A stretch of 64,000 bases of DNA, from contig NZ_CP107845.1 of the NCBI RefSeq assembly GCF_041431415.1, positions 2,356,001 to 2,420,000 of the forward strand, read 5' to 3'. The position numbers and the translations under genes are program-made. The stretch is from Streptomyces sp. NBC_00513 (lineage in GTDB: Bacteria > Actinomycetota > Actinomycetes > Streptomycetales > Streptomycetaceae). Every line of letters begins with the position of its first letter. The stretch's first letter is position 1. The notes beneath the pieces were generated by a model. That model did no database searches, was not told where the DNA came from, and saw nothing but the letters and a program-made list of their open reading frames with translations. Of this stretch, positions 35,975-45,121 are shown piece by piece.

Positions 35975-36184
35975 CCAGCCCCGCCGGCACTCTCCAGCCC
36001 CGCCGGCCCCTCCAGCCCCGCCGGCACTCTCCAGCCCCGCCGGGACACCTCCAGCCCCGCCGGCGTTTGAGGCGCGGGGTCCGGGGCGGAGCCCCGGGGG
36101 GTCCCGCCCCGCCGAACACCCCCGGCTCCGCCGGCACTCTCCAGCCCCGCCGGCGTTTGAGGCGCGGGTCTGGGCGGAGCCCAG
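35975..36184. repeat. Array of Streptomyces intergenic repeats between ileS and divIVA
   Basis: The core CCAGCCCCGCCGG occurs at 35975, 35994, 36012, 36031 and 36051 (spacing 18-20 bp, unit like CCAGCCCCGCCGGCACTCT), then again at 36141. The copies at 36050-36096 and 36140-36184 extend with GGCGTTTGAGGCGCGGG and GGGGCGGAGCCCCG or a close variant. The 433-bp gap 35897-36329 holds this array and two terminators; no gene is seen. Confidence 0.85.
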
Positions 36185-36255
36185 GGACCCGGCCCCGCGC
36201 AGCGCCCCCGCCCCGCCCCAGAGCACCGGCACCGGCCCGGACACGGAAACGCAAA

Positions 36256-36299
36256 CGGGCCGGGCCCGGTACCCCCTGAGGGGAACCGGGCCCGGCCCG
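36256..36299. terminator. Bidirectional hairpin terminator, 15-bp stem
   Basis: CGGGCCGGGCCCGGT and its complement flank a 14-nt loop, itself containing CCCCTGAGGGG. It lies between the ileS side and the convergent divIVA gene. Confidence 0.85.
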
Positions 36300-36329
36300 A
36301 GAGACTGCCGACAGACGCGGCGGCGGCGC

Positions 36330-37547
36330 CTAGTTGTCGTCCTCGTCGATCAGGAAGCCACGCATCGGCGACGGCGCCTGCATCGGCTGCGGAGCAGCAG
36401 GCCGCACCGGAGCCATCGGCTGGGTCATCGCCGGGGACATCTGCTGCTGGCCACCGTAGGACGGGCCGCTCATCGGGGACGGGCCACCCATCGGGGAGGG
36501 ACCGCCCATGGGGGACGGGCCACCCATCGACTGCCCCATCGCACCGGCCGGAGCCATGGACGGCGACGGCGGCAGCGCGGGACCGGCCGGGTTGCGCGGC
36601 GGGGCCAGCGAGTCGTCGGCCTGGGTCTCCAGCTGACGCAGCTGGGACTCCAGGTAGGACTTCAGGCGCGTACGGTACTCACGCTCGAAGCCTCGCAGGT
36701 CCTCGACCTTGCGCTCCAGCGTGGCGCGGGCGGACTCCAAGGAGCCCATCGCGACGCGGTGCTTCTCCTGCGCGTCCCGCTCCAGCGCGTCGGCCTTGGC
36801 ACGGGCGTCCCGCTCCAGACCCTCGGCGCGCGAACGGGCCTCGCCGACGATCTTGTTGGCCTCGGAACGGGCCTCCGCGATGGCCTGGTCGGCGGTCTGC
36901 TGCGCGAGCGACAGGACGCGGGCGGCGCTGTCGCCACCGGGGCCCTGCTGCGGAAGCTGCTGGTGCTGCTGGTGCATCTGCTGGCCCATGGGCTGCATCT
37001 GCTGCCCCATCGGCTGCATCTGCTGGCCCATCGGCTGGCCGAGCGGGTTCTGGCCGCCCATGGACTGCTGCTGCATCTGCTGCATCTGCTGGGGCTGCTG
37101 CATCTGCTGCGGCTGGCCCATCTGCTGCTGGCCACCCATGTTGTGCTGCTGCATGGGGCCGCCCATCGGGCCGGGACCCTGCTGGCCCTGTCCACCGGGG
37201 CCGGGGGGCAACTGCGGCTGACCGCCGGGCAGCTGGGGCGGGCCCATCTGCGGCTGCTGCTGCTGCGGCGGGCCGGATATGGCCGCGGGCACGGGTGCGC
37301 CGGGCCCACCGGGGCCACGCTGGTCCTGGGGTTCGGGCTTGCGCATGCCCTGTTGCTGCTGGTTCTGCGCGGCGGCGCGTGTGGCGGCGGCCAGCTTGGC
37401 GCGCAGGTCCTCGTTCTCGCGCAGCAGGCGCGTCAGTTCGGACTCGACCTCGTCGAGGAAGGCGTCGACCTCGTCCTCGTCATAGCCTTCTCGCAGGCGG
37501 ACGGTCGTGAACTGCTTGTTCCGCACGTCCTCGGGAGTCAGCGGCAT
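36330..37547 (-). CDS. divIVA: DivIVA, polar growth determinant
   Basis: DivIVA marks hyphal tips and drives apical wall growth in Streptomyces. The 405-residue protein begins with the membrane-binding DivIVA domain (MPLTPEDVRNKQFTTVRLREGYDEDEVDAFLDEVE). It then has a short coiled coil (about 34-60), a long Gln/Pro/Met/Gly-rich linker (about 65-205) with MGQQMQP repeats, the main coiled coil (about 208-310) and a tail with four near-identical GGPSPM units. It ends FLIDEDDN. The linker length and Q-richness are typical of Streptomyces homologues. The ATG at 37547 follows GAGGTGAAGAAG. Confidence 0.95.
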   Translation of the reverse strand: MPLTPEDVRNKQFTTVRLREGYDEDEVDAFLDEVESELTRLLRENEDLRAKLAAATRAAAQNQQQQGMRKPEPQDQRGPGGPGAPVPAAISGPPQQQQPQMGPPQLPGGQPQLPPGPGGQGQQGPGPMGGPMQQHNMGGQQQMGQPQQMQQPQQMQQMQQQSMGGQNPLGQPMGQQMQPMGQQMQPMGQQMHQQHQQLPQQGPGGDSAARVLSLAQQTADQAIAEARSEANKIVGEARSRAEGLERDARAKADALERDAQEKHRVAMGSLESARATLERKVEDLRGFEREYRTRLKSYLESQLRQLETQADDSLAPPRNPAGPALPPSPSMAPAGAMGQSMGGPSPMGGPSPMGGPSPMSGPSYGGQQQMSPAMTQPMAPVRPAAPQPMQAPSPMRGFLIDEDDN

Positions 37548-37629
37548 GTCTTCTTCACCTCTACGTAGTCGTCGGCAGTCGGCAAGACCGTATCGGGACT
37601 GTCCCCGGGTTCGCGGGGAAGCACATCGT

Positions 37630-37926
37630 TCACTGGCCGCTCGCACCAGCGCGCGCGAAAGTGATCAGGATGTAAACGATGATCATCAGAACGAAGAAGG
37701 ACAGGTCGAGTGCCACGCCCCCGAGACGCAACGGCGGAATGAAACGCCGAAGAAGCTTGAGTGGTGGGTCGGTGGCGGTGTAGGTGGCCTCCAGAACGAC
37801 CACCATCGCCTTGCCGGGTGTCCATGAACGTGCGAACTGGAACACATAGTCCATGACCAGTCGGAAGATCAGGATGCCCAGAAAACACGACAGCGCGATG
37901 TAGACCACTTCCATTGCGATGCCCAT
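37630..37926 (-). CDS. YggT family small membrane protein
   Basis: A 98-residue protein with two membrane segments (about 4-28 and 73-93) and the family stretch between them (FARSWTPGKAMVVVLEATYTATDPPLKLLRRFIPPLRLGG contains the TDP-LR-IPP signature). YggT proteins are next to sepF in most Gram-positive division clusters, and their role is unknown. The start is ATG at 37926 or the in-frame ATG at 37914. Confidence 0.9.
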   Translation of the reverse strand: MGIAMEVVYIALSCFLGILIFRLVMDYVFQFARSWTPGKAMVVVLEATYTATDPPLKLLRRFIPPLRLGGVALDLSFFVLMIIVYILITFARAGASGQ

Positions 37927-37986
37927 CCCGCGCTTCCCTCTCCCCTGCTCCCGCTCTGTTCCCGGCCCCGTGTCTGACGGATCGGT

Positions 37987-38595
37987 CTAGCTTTGGTTGA
38001 AGAACCCGCCCTCCGCGATGCGGGCCTTGTCCTCCGCCGTGACATCGACGTTAGCAGGAGACAGCAGGAACACCTTCTGCGTCACGCGTTCAATGCTGCC
38101 GTGCAGACCGAAGACGAGGCCGGCCGCGAAGTCGACCAGACGCTTCGCGTCGGTGTCGTCCATCTCCGTGAGGTTCATGATCACCGGAGTGCCCTCACGG
38201 AAGTGTTCCCCGATGGTACGGGCCTCGTTGTAGGTCCGGGGGTGCAGCGTCGTGATGCGGTACGGCTCCCGCTCGGAGACGACCTTGGGCATGATCACGG
38301 GTGCGTTCTTCTCCAGGTTGGTGCGGTCAGGTGTGATGGACGCCACGGGGGCAATTCGCGCCGGACGTCCGTTTTCCACCGGCATCGGGATGGGTTCCCG
38401 CTGTGCCGGGGGCTGTACTGCTCGTACCGGTTCGTCCGTTACGGGCGGTTGGTGCGCGGGCTGCTGACGCCGGCGATCCCGCTCCGGCTCCGGCTCGGGT
38501 TCGAACTCGTCATCGGGGTCGTACCCCGGGTTGTCGTACCGGTCGTCCTCCACGAGGCCGAGGTAGACCGCCATCTTGCGCATCGCGCCGGCCAT
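37987..38595 (-). CDS. sepF: SepF, FtsZ membrane anchor
   Basis: SepF tethers FtsZ to the membrane in Gram-positive bacteria lacking FtsA. The 202-residue protein has an N-terminal amphipathic anchor ([14 protein letters not shown]), an acidic/Pro-rich linker (about 20-80) and the globular SepF domain (about 105-195; [42 protein letters not shown]). GGAGGA lies 9 nt before the ATG. It sits in the conserved order ftsZ-pgeF-yggS-sepF-yggT-divIVA. Confidence 0.95.
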   Translation of the reverse strand: MAGAMRKMAVYLGLVEDDRYDNPGYDPDDEFEPEPEPERDRRRQQPAHQPPVTDEPVRAVQPPAQREPIPMPVENGRPARIAPVASITPDRTNLEKNAPVIMPKVVSEREPYRITTLHPRTYNEARTIGEHFREGTPVIMNLTEMDDTDAKRLVDFAAGLVFGLHGSIERVTQKVFLLSPANVDVTAEDKARIAEGGFFNQS

Positions 38596-38761
38596 TCTCC
38601 GAGTCCTCCGCTCTGTGGTGGATCGCCCTGTCGCAGGTGTCGCCGTGCCACCAAAGTCGCTGTGTCACCAAAGTCACCAACTGCCCGCGATCCACGTGGT
38701 CTGTCCGCTCATCTGCGGAAATGACCATATTTTCTGCTGTGGTCCGACTTTCTTCGCGACG

Positions 38762-39481
38762 TTACCCGAGCCGGGGTCTCGCGCCGAGTACCGCAGTGCC
38801 GACGCGTACATGTGTCGCACCCGCCAGCACCGCCTGTTCCAGGTCGGCGCTCATTCCCGCCGACACCATCGTGGCAGCAGGATGGTCGGCGCGCAGGCTG
38901 GATGACAATTCCATCAGCCGCGCGAAGGCGGCCTGTTCGCGACCCGCGTACGGCCCCGCCAGCGGGGCCACGGTCATGAGGCCGTCGATCCGCAGTCCCG
39001 GCGCCGCCGCCACGAGGTCCGCCAACTCCGGGAGGAGGTCCGGCGCCGTCCCGCCCCGGGCCCCCCGCTCCCCCGACTCGGCGTCGAGGGCGATCTGCAC
39101 GAGGCAGCCGAGTTCCCGTCCGGCGGCCGTGGCGGCCACCGAGAGCGCGGTGACCAGTTTCGGCCGGTCGACCGACTGCACCACTCGCGCGTATCCCGCC
39201 ACGGAACGGACTTTGTTCGTCTGCAACTGGCCCACGAAATGCCAGTCGAGCGCCAGGTCCGCGCAGGCCGCGGCCTTGGGGGCGGCGTCCTGGTCACGAT
39301 TTTCCGCAACATGACGGACACCCAGGTCCGCCAGCAGTCGTACGTCGCTCGCCGGGTAGGTCTTGGTGACCACGATGAGGGTCACCTCCTCCCGTTCCCG
39401 CCCCGCCGCCGCGCACGCCGCCGCGATGCGCTCCTCGACCCGCGCGAGGTTCGCCGCGAGCTCGGCCTTACGATCCGTCAT
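38762..39481 (-). CDS. yggS: YggS/PLPBP pyridoxal phosphate homeostasis protein
   Basis: A single-domain alanine-racemase-fold PLP protein that buffers PLP and amino/keto acid pools rather than catalysing a known reaction. The cofactor lysine is K40 in LIVVTKTYPA. HFVGQLQTNKVR and GMSADLEQAVLAGATHVRVGTAVLG are family-typical. It has 239 residues. It follows pgeF by 3 nt and is separated from sepF by 166 bp, which hold no recognised feature. Confidence 0.95.
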   Translation of the reverse strand: MTDRKAELAANLARVEERIAAACAAAGREREEVTLIVVTKTYPASDVRLLADLGVRHVAENRDQDAAPKAAACADLALDWHFVGQLQTNKVRSVAGYARVVQSVDRPKLVTALSVAATAAGRELGCLVQIALDAESGERGARGGTAPDLLPELADLVAAAPGLRIDGLMTVAPLAGPYAGREQAAFARLMELSSSLRADHPAATMVSAGMSADLEQAVLAGATHVRVGTAVLGARPRLG

Positions 39482-39484
39482 CCC

Positions 39485-40219
39485 TCAGTCCAACCAGACA
39501 TATCCGGCAAGCCGCCCGGTCACCCGGTCACGGCGGTACGAGAAGTGGTCCCGTGACTCCAGTGTGCAGACCGGGGAGCGGTCGGCGTTCGCCACCCCCG
39601 CCCGCGCCAACTGTGCGTGCACGCCGGCGACCACGTCCACGGCCGGTGTCCCCCAGCTCGTCTCGGCCCATGCCGCCGGCACCACTTCCGCGACCGCGTC
39701 CCGCATCTCGGCGGGCACTTCGTAGCAGCGGCCGCAGACCGCCGGTCCCGTACGGGCGACCAGCCGTCCGGGGTCGGCCCCGAGGGCGATCATCGCCTCG
39801 ACGGCGGCGGGCACCACTCCGGCGACCAGCCCGGGCCGCCCCGCGTGGGCCGCTCCCGCGATCCCGGCGACCGGGTCGGCCAGCAGGACCGGCACGCAGT
39901 CGGCCGTGAGCACCGCCAGGGCCAGTCCGCGACGGGCGGTCACCACCGCGTCCACCGAGGGGATCGCCTCCCGGTCGGCGTCCCACGGGCCGTCCACCAC
40001 CGCGACGTCCCGACCGTGCACCTGGTTCATCCAGATCACCAGGTCGGGAGCGAGGCCGAGGGACTTCGCCGCGGTCGCCCGGTTCGCGCGAACGGCGGCC
40101 GGGTCGTCTCCGACCGCGCCGCCGAGATTGAGCTCCTCGTACGGAACGGCGCTCACCCCGCCCCACCTGTCGGTGAAGGCGAAGTGCGCGCCGTTCTCGT
40201 CGTGCTGTCCCAGGATCAC
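39485..40219 (-). CDS. pgeF: PgeF-type peptidoglycan editing factor / YfiH laccase-domain protein
   Basis: The 244-residue protein has the YfiH metal-site residues: VHGRDV (histidine), [12 protein letters not shown] (cysteine) and [10 protein letters not shown] (histidine). Family members remove wrongly incorporated L-Ser or act as purine nucleosidase/oxidase; in division clusters an envelope-related role is assumed. The GTG at 40219 overlaps the ftsZ stop by four bases (GTGA). Normally GAAHAGWRG carries a Trp; here it reads GRPGL, a small departure from the usual motif. Confidence 0.9.
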   Translation of the reverse strand: MILGQHDENGAHFAFTDRWGGVSAVPYEELNLGGAVGDDPAAVRANRATAAKSLGLAPDLVIWMNQVHGRDVAVVDGPWDADREAIPSVDAVVTARRGLALAVLTADCVPVLLADPVAGIAGAAHAGRPGLVAGVVPAAVEAMIALGADPGRLVARTGPAVCGRCYEVPAEMRDAVAEVVPAAWAETSWGTPAVDVVAGVHAQLARAGVANADRSPVCTLESRDHFSYRRDRVTGRLAGYVWLD

Positions 40220-41421
40220 TTCAAGAAGTCCGGGACATCCAGCTCTTCCGCCGGGCTGTCCTGGTACGGACGGGCCGTCGGGACGTGGGCCGGCGGCGGG
40301 AACTCGTTCGCCGGCTCCGGCTCGACCGGAGCCTGGGGCTCCTCACGCGGGGTGACCGAGCCGAGCCCGCCGAAGGCCGGGCGGACCGGCTCGGCGGCGC
40401 GGACCGGTGCCGGGGCCGGCTCCTCGCGCTTGGTGGAGGCCGCGCCGATGACGTTGTCCCGGCGGGCCGGGGGCTGTCCTCCGTCGAACCCGGCGGCGAT
40501 GACGGTGACCCGCACCTCGTCACCGAGCGCGTCGTCGATGACGGCGCCGAAGATGATGTTCGCCTCGGGGTGCGCGGCCTCGCTCACCAGCTGCGCGGCC
40601 TCGTTGATCTCGAAGAGACCGAGGTCCGAGCCACCGGAGATGGAGAGCAGCACGCCGCGGGCGCCGTCGATGGACGCCTCCAGCAGGGGCGAGGAGATCG
40701 CCATCTCGGCCGCGGCCACGGCGCGGTCGTCGCCGCGGGCCGAGCCGATGCCCATGAGGGCGGAGCCGGCCTCGGACATCACGGACTTGACGTCCGCGAA
40801 GTCGAGGTTGATCAGGCCGGGGGTGGTGATGAGATCGGTGATGCCCTGGACGCCGGACAGCAGGACCTGGTCGGCCGACTTGAAGGCGTCGAGCACGCTG
40901 ACCTGGCGGTCCGAGATGGACAGCAGGCGGTCGTTGGGGATGACGATGAGGGTGTCGACCTCTTCGCGGAGCTCGGCGATGCCGTCCTCCGCCTGGTTCG
41001 CGCGGCGCCGGCCCTCGAAGGTGAACGGTCGGGTGACCACACCGATCGTCAGGGCTCCCAGGGAGCGCGCGATGTTGGCGACGACAGGTGCGCCGCCCGT
41101 GCCGGTTCCGCCGCCTTCACCGGCGGTGACGAAGACCATGTCGGCCCCCTTGAGGACCTCCTCGATCTCCTCGCGGTGGTCCTCTGCCGCCTTCCGGCCG
41201 ACGGCCGGGTTGGCGCCGGCGCCGAGGCCCCGGGTGAGTTCACGGCCGACGTCGAGCTTGACGTCGGCGTCGCTCATCAACAGCGCTTGGGCGTCCGTGT
41301 TGATGGCGATGAACTCGACGCCCTTGAGACCGACCTCGATCATTCGGTTGATGGCATTGACACCACCGCCGCCGACACCGATGACCTTGATGACTGCGAG
41401 GTAGTTCTGCGGTGCTGCCAC
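40216..41421 (-). CDS. ftsZ: Cell division GTPase FtsZ
   Basis: Tubulin homologue that forms the division ring, and in Streptomyces the sporulation ladders. The 401-residue protein has the GTP-binding loop GGGGTGTG region ([16 protein letters not shown]), the T7 loop [11 protein letters not shown] and a C-terminal variable Pro/Glu linker ending in [11 protein letters not shown], the peptide bound by SepF. The GTG at 41421 follows GAGAGG by 8 nt. A long non-coding region with palindromes precedes it (41422-41699). Confidence 0.98.
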   Translation of the reverse strand: MAAPQNYLAVIKVIGVGGGGVNAINRMIEVGLKGVEFIAINTDAQALLMSDADVKLDVGRELTRGLGAGANPAVGRKAAEDHREEIEEVLKGADMVFVTAGEGGGTGTGGAPVVANIARSLGALTIGVVTRPFTFEGRRRANQAEDGIAELREEVDTLIVIPNDRLLSISDRQVSVLDAFKSADQVLLSGVQGITDLITTPGLINLDFADVKSVMSEAGSALMGIGSARGDDRAVAAAEMAISSPLLEASIDGARGVLLSISGGSDLGLFEINEAAQLVSEAAHPEANIIFGAVIDDALGDEVRVTVIAAGFDGGQPPARRDNVIGAASTKREEPAPAPVRAAEPVRPAFGGLGSVTPREEPQAPVEPEPANEFPPPAHVPTARPYQDSPAEELDVPDFLK

Positions 41422-41699
41422 GTCGAAGGCCTCTCGCCTCGAGTTACGTGTCGCCGCCTCGCGGGCCTGCGTTGCGACGACTGATGCCGAAATTGGGCCG
41501 GTTCGTACACGCCGACCCGAACCCTAACCCTGAAGTTTAGGGTTATGAGTGTGTCTGTTCCTTGGACTCTCCGAACAGGACACTAAGTCGACAAGTAGCG
41601 CGTGTTCAACGAACACGCCGAACCTCCCGTTTTTCTTTTCACCCTATGTGATCACCCGTATCGCTGGCCAACCAGGGTGCGTCGCTGTTCGACTCGACG
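41422..41699 (-). promoter_or_regulatory. ftsQ-ftsZ intergenic region with palindromes
   Basis: 278 bp, of lower GC than its surroundings. It contains the perfect palindrome CGTGTTC-AAC-GAACACG (41601-41617) and an inverted repeat AACCCTAA / TTAGGGTT (41520-41527 and 41537-41544) with an extra CCCTAACCC nearby. A pyrimidine run TTTTTCTTTTC (41629-41639, plus strand) is also present. Streptomyces ftsZ is known to have several promoters here, including a sporulation-specific one; I cannot assign -10/-35 boxes with certainty. Confidence 0.55.
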
Positions 41700-42542
41700 T
41701 CAACTCCCGGACACCGCCGGGGCGGTGGGGACACTCACGTCGAAGTGGTCAGCCTTGGGCGAGGCCTTCAGCAGGGCGGTCAGCGCCCGCCCTTTCGCTT
41801 CACCCAGTTCGCCGCTTCCCCACACCACGGTTCGCCCCTTGGTGAGCGCCAGCACGACCGAGTCGTACGACTCCACCCTGACCTGCAACGTCTCCTTCGC
41901 GACGGCCTCGGGGAGGCCGCCCGCGATGTCCACCGCCTCGCGCAGCAGCCGCTGCTCGTCGAAACGACGGGCGCTGGGTGACCGTTCCGCTGCCAATTCG
42001 AGGACGGGAACGCCTCCGGGTGCTTTCGCAACCGTGTCGAATCGCACACCCGAAGAGTCCACTTCGACGAAGTCCGTGCCCTTCTTGATGAGCAGCACGG
42101 GTTTGCGTTCCGTCACTTTCAGGCTGATTCCACGCGGCCACGACCGCGTCACATCGACCGAATCGATGCGGGGCAGCCGCTCGCGCAGCCGGCTCGCGAT
42201 CTCGTCCGTGTCGATGCTCACCAGCGGCGCGCCGACCGGGACGGCCGCGGCCGACACCACCTGCCGTGACGTGAGCACCTCGGTGCCGGTGGAGGTGACC
42301 TTCTCGACGCGGAGCCAGGAGGACCCGTAGAGCACCCAGGTGCCGCCGGCGGCGAGGAGCACCGCGCCGGCCAGGGAGGCCAGTACGAGGACCCGGCGCC
42401 GTTTGACGCCGGGCCCCCGCGGGCCGGATCCCTTCGACGGCTTGGGACGCCTGCCCGGCTTGGGAGGGCCGGGGTTCCTGCCCTTGCGGGCGTCCCCGTC
42501 GGAACCGGGTGTCCCGCGCTGTGCGGTCGTCGCTCCGGCCAC
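41700..42542 (-). CDS. ftsQ: Division protein FtsQ
   Basis: A bitopic divisome protein of 280 residues. A basic proline-rich cytoplasmic tail (1-45) and one membrane helix (about 51-70) are followed by a POTRA domain (about 75-145; VEKVTSTGTEVLTSRQV) and a beta domain. It connects FtsL/FtsB with FtsI/FtsW outside the membrane. The GTG at 42542 follows AGGAGG by 7 nt. Confidence 0.93.
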   Translation of the reverse strand: MAGATTAQRGTPGSDGDARKGRNPGPPKPGRRPKPSKGSGPRGPGVKRRRVLVLASLAGAVLLAAGGTWVLYGSSWLRVEKVTSTGTEVLTSRQVVSAAAVPVGAPLVSIDTDEIASRLRERLPRIDSVDVTRSWPRGISLKVTERKPVLLIKKGTDFVEVDSSGVRFDTVAKAPGGVPVLELAAERSPSARRFDEQRLLREAVDIAGGLPEAVAKETLQVRVESYDSVVLALTKGRTVVWGSGELGEAKGRALTALLKASPKADHFDVSVPTAPAVSGS

Positions 42543-42572
42543 TCCTGTGCCTCCTGGGTCAGTGCTCCCGCC

Positions 42573-43667
42573 TCAGCGGGCTCTGCGTGCGGCGATGGCC
42601 TCGTAGACCAGGCCGACGAGCAGGTCGTCGGCGTCCCGGCGGCCGAACTCGGCGGCGGCGCGGGACATCTCGTAGAGGCGGTGCGGGTCGGCGAGCACCG
42701 GGAGGACCTGACTGAGCACCCATTCGGGCGTCAGCTCCGCGTCGTCCACGAGCAGGCCGCCACCGGCCTTGACCACCGGCTGGGCGTTGAGCCGCTGTTC
42801 ACCGTTGCCGATCGGCAACGGTACGTAGGCGGCGGGCAGCCCGACGGCGGAGAGTTCGGCGACGGTCATCGCACCCGCGCGGCACAGCATCATGTCGGCG
42901 GCGGCGTACGCGAGATCCATCCGGTCCACGTACGGTACCGGCACATAAGGCGGCATCCCGGGCATGTTGTCGACACGCGGCAGTTCGTTCTTCGGCCCGA
43001 CGGCGTGCAGGATCTGGATCCCGGAGCGCTGGAGGGTCGGAGCGACCTGCTGGATCACCTCGTTGAGGCGCCGTGCGCCCTGCGAGCCGCCGGAGACCAG
43101 CAGCGTCGGCAGGTTGGGGTCCAGGCCGAACGCGGCGCGCGCCTCGGGGCGCACGGCGGCCCGGTCCAGGGTCGAGATGGACCGTCGCAGCGGGATGCCC
43201 ACGTAGCGGGCCCCCCGCAGCTTGCTGTCCGGGGTGGACACGGCGACGGCGTGCGCGTACCGGGAGCCGATCTTGTTGGCCAGTCCGGGCCGGGCGTTGG
43301 CCTCGTGGACGATGATCGGCACCCCGAGCCGCTTGGCGGCCAGGTAGCCGGGCAGCGCCACGTAGCCGCCGAAGCCGACCACGCAGTCGGCCTTGGTGCG
43401 CGTGAGGATCTCCTCGGCCGCCTTGATGGTGCCGCGCAGCCGTCCCGGGACGGTGATCAGCTCAGGGGTGGGCTTGCGGGGCAACGGTACGGCGGGGATC
43501 AGGCCCAGCTCGTAGCCGCGTTCCGGCACCAGGCGGGTTTCCAGTCCGCGCTCCGTGCCGAGGGCGGTGATGCCCACTGAAGGGTCCTGCCTGCGCAGGG
43601 CGTCCGCGAGGGCGAGCGCCGGCTCGATGTGGCCGGCGGTCCCCCCACCGGCGAGTACGACATGCAC
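42573..43667 (-). CDS. murG: MurG, lipid II synthase
   Basis: GT28 glycosyltransferase that adds GlcNAc to lipid I at the cytoplasmic membrane face. It has 364 residues. The N-terminal loop [18 protein letters not shown], the second loop [16 protein letters not shown] and the nucleotide-binding [13 protein letters not shown] and [24 protein letters not shown] are all family motifs. It starts 6 nt after the ftsW stop. Confidence 0.97.
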   Translation of the reverse strand: MHVVLAGGGTAGHIEPALALADALRRQDPSVGITALGTERGLETRLVPERGYELGLIPAVPLPRKPTPELITVPGRLRGTIKAAEEILTRTKADCVVGFGGYVALPGYLAAKRLGVPIIVHEANARPGLANKIGSRYAHAVAVSTPDSKLRGARYVGIPLRRSISTLDRAAVRPEARAAFGLDPNLPTLLVSGGSQGARRLNEVIQQVAPTLQRSGIQILHAVGPKNELPRVDNMPGMPPYVPVPYVDRMDLAYAAADMMLCRAGAMTVAELSAVGLPAAYVPLPIGNGEQRLNAQPVVKAGGGLLVDDAELTPEWVLSQVLPVLADPHRLYEMSRAAAEFGRRDADDLLVGLVYEAIAARRAR

Positions 43668-43673
43668 CGAAAT

Positions 43674-45053
43674 TCACCGCTCTCCGGACGGACGCTTCTT
43701 GACGCGCCGTCTCATCGACTTCCATCTCAGCCCGATCCGCGGCCGGCCGGTCTTCGGCTGCCGCATCGCGAGTGCCGCGCGCGCCGCCGGCTCCTCACGC
43801 GCGAAGGCGATGAGCAGTCCGACCGCGAACATGGTCGGCAGCAGGGCCGACCCTCCGTAGGAGAACAGCGGGAGCGGGACCCCGGCGATCGGCAACAGGC
43901 CGAGCACCGCACCGATATTGATCACGGCCTGCGCCGTGATCCATGTGGTCACGCCTCCCGCGGCATACCGTACGAAGGGGTCCTCCGTGCGTCCGGCCAC
44001 GCGGATACCCGCATAGCCTAGAGCCGCGAACAGGGCGAGCACCGACAGCGTCCCCGCCAGACCCAGTTCCTCGCCGGTGATGGCGAAGATGAAGTCGGTG
44101 TGGGCTTCCGGTAGTTGGCCCCATTTTTCCACACTGGCACCCAGCCCGGAACCGAACCATCCCCCGGACGCGAGGGCGTAGGTTCCGTGGACGGCCTGCC
44201 AGCAAAGGTCGTTCTTGCCCGGTTCTGTCGCACCGAGGCAGGCGAGCCGGTCCATCCGGTGCGGACTCGTCCTGATCAGCAGTGCGATGATCACACCCGC
44301 GAACGCGAGAACGCCCACGAACATCCGGGTGGGCGCGCCCGCCAGCCAGAGCAGGCCGAAGAGGATGGCCCCGAGAATCATCGCGGTGCCCATGTCGCCG
44401 CCGAGCATGATGAGTCCGAGCAGCAGGAAGGCGACCGGGACCAGCGGCACCAGCAGGTGCTTCCACTGGCTCAGCAGCCCCTTGTCGCCCTTGCGGGCCA
44501 GCAGGTCGGCCCCCCACAGGATCAGCGCCAGTTTGCCGAACTCGCTGGGCTGGAGCATGAACGGGCCGCCCAGGGAGAGCCAGTTCCGGTTGCCGTTGAT
44601 CGACACTCCTATCCCGGGGAGCTGTACCAGGACCATCAGGAAGAGGGTCCCGGCCAGCACCGGGTAGGACAGGGCCCGGTGGAGCTTGACGGGCATGCGG
44701 GAGGCGGCCAGCAGCAGGACGGCGCCGATGACGGCCGCGAGGAACTGCTTCTTGAAGAAGTACGCGTCTCCCAGGCCGAGCTGGAGCGCCTTGATCATGG
44801 AGGCCGAGTAGACCATCACGAGGCCGAGCACGGTGATCAACAGCGAGCTGCCGAAGATCAGGTAATACGCCGTGAGCGGACGGTCCCAGGCTTTGCGCAA
44901 CTGCTGTTGCGTACGCCGGAGCCCGGCGAGCGGCCCCCGCCCGCCGGGCCGCTTCCCACCGATCACCGGGCGCTTGCGCCCCTGCGCCTTGACGGCCTTG
45001 ACGGCCTTCGCCGCGGACGGCCGCCGCCCCGGCAGTACTTGCTTGGCCGGCAT
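43674..45053 (-). CDS. ftsW: FtsW, septal peptidoglycan polymerase
   Basis: A SEDS-family lipid II polymerase that works with FtsI. The 459-residue protein has a basic cytoplasmic N-terminus (1-62), ten membrane helices, a large extracytoplasmic loop (about 280-330) with EAHTDFIFAITGEELG, and the conserved aspartate in it. The usual VPLPLFSYGGSALL motif is near the C-terminus. I chose the ATG at 45053 (MPAKQVLPGRRP), preceded by GGAGGGG; the longer open frame overlaps murD. Confidence 0.95.
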   Translation of the reverse strand: MPAKQVLPGRRPSAAKAVKAVKAQGRKRPVIGGKRPGGRGPLAGLRRTQQQLRKAWDRPLTAYYLIFGSSLLITVLGLVMVYSASMIKALQLGLGDAYFFKKQFLAAVIGAVLLLAASRMPVKLHRALSYPVLAGTLFLMVLVQLPGIGVSINGNRNWLSLGGPFMLQPSEFGKLALILWGADLLARKGDKGLLSQWKHLLVPLVPVAFLLLGLIMLGGDMGTAMILGAILFGLLWLAGAPTRMFVGVLAFAGVIIALLIRTSPHRMDRLACLGATEPGKNDLCWQAVHGTYALASGGWFGSGLGASVEKWGQLPEAHTDFIFAITGEELGLAGTLSVLALFAALGYAGIRVAGRTEDPFVRYAAGGVTTWITAQAVINIGAVLGLLPIAGVPLPLFSYGGSALLPTMFAVGLLIAFAREEPAARAALAMRQPKTGRPRIGLRWKSMRRRVKKRPSGER

Positions 45054-45121
45054 CTGTGATCTTCCCCTCCACTCGTGCGAGGCGAGCAGCCGGTCGGGAA
45101 GGACACCTGCCCTGGTTCGAC

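Noticed and set aside
32546..36244. Long minus-strand open frame opposite ileS
   Set aside because: Antisense shadow caused by high third-position GC; overlaps the T-box and ileS, which are secure.
36950..37110. CTGCTG-rich repeats resembling a microsatellite or CRISPR
   Set aside because: They encode the Gln/Met-rich linker of DivIVA in frame; no regular spacers.
41520..41544. TTAGGG-type repeats resembling telomere sequence
   Set aside because: Only a few units, inside a promoter region far from any replicon end signal; more likely an operator-like inverted repeat.
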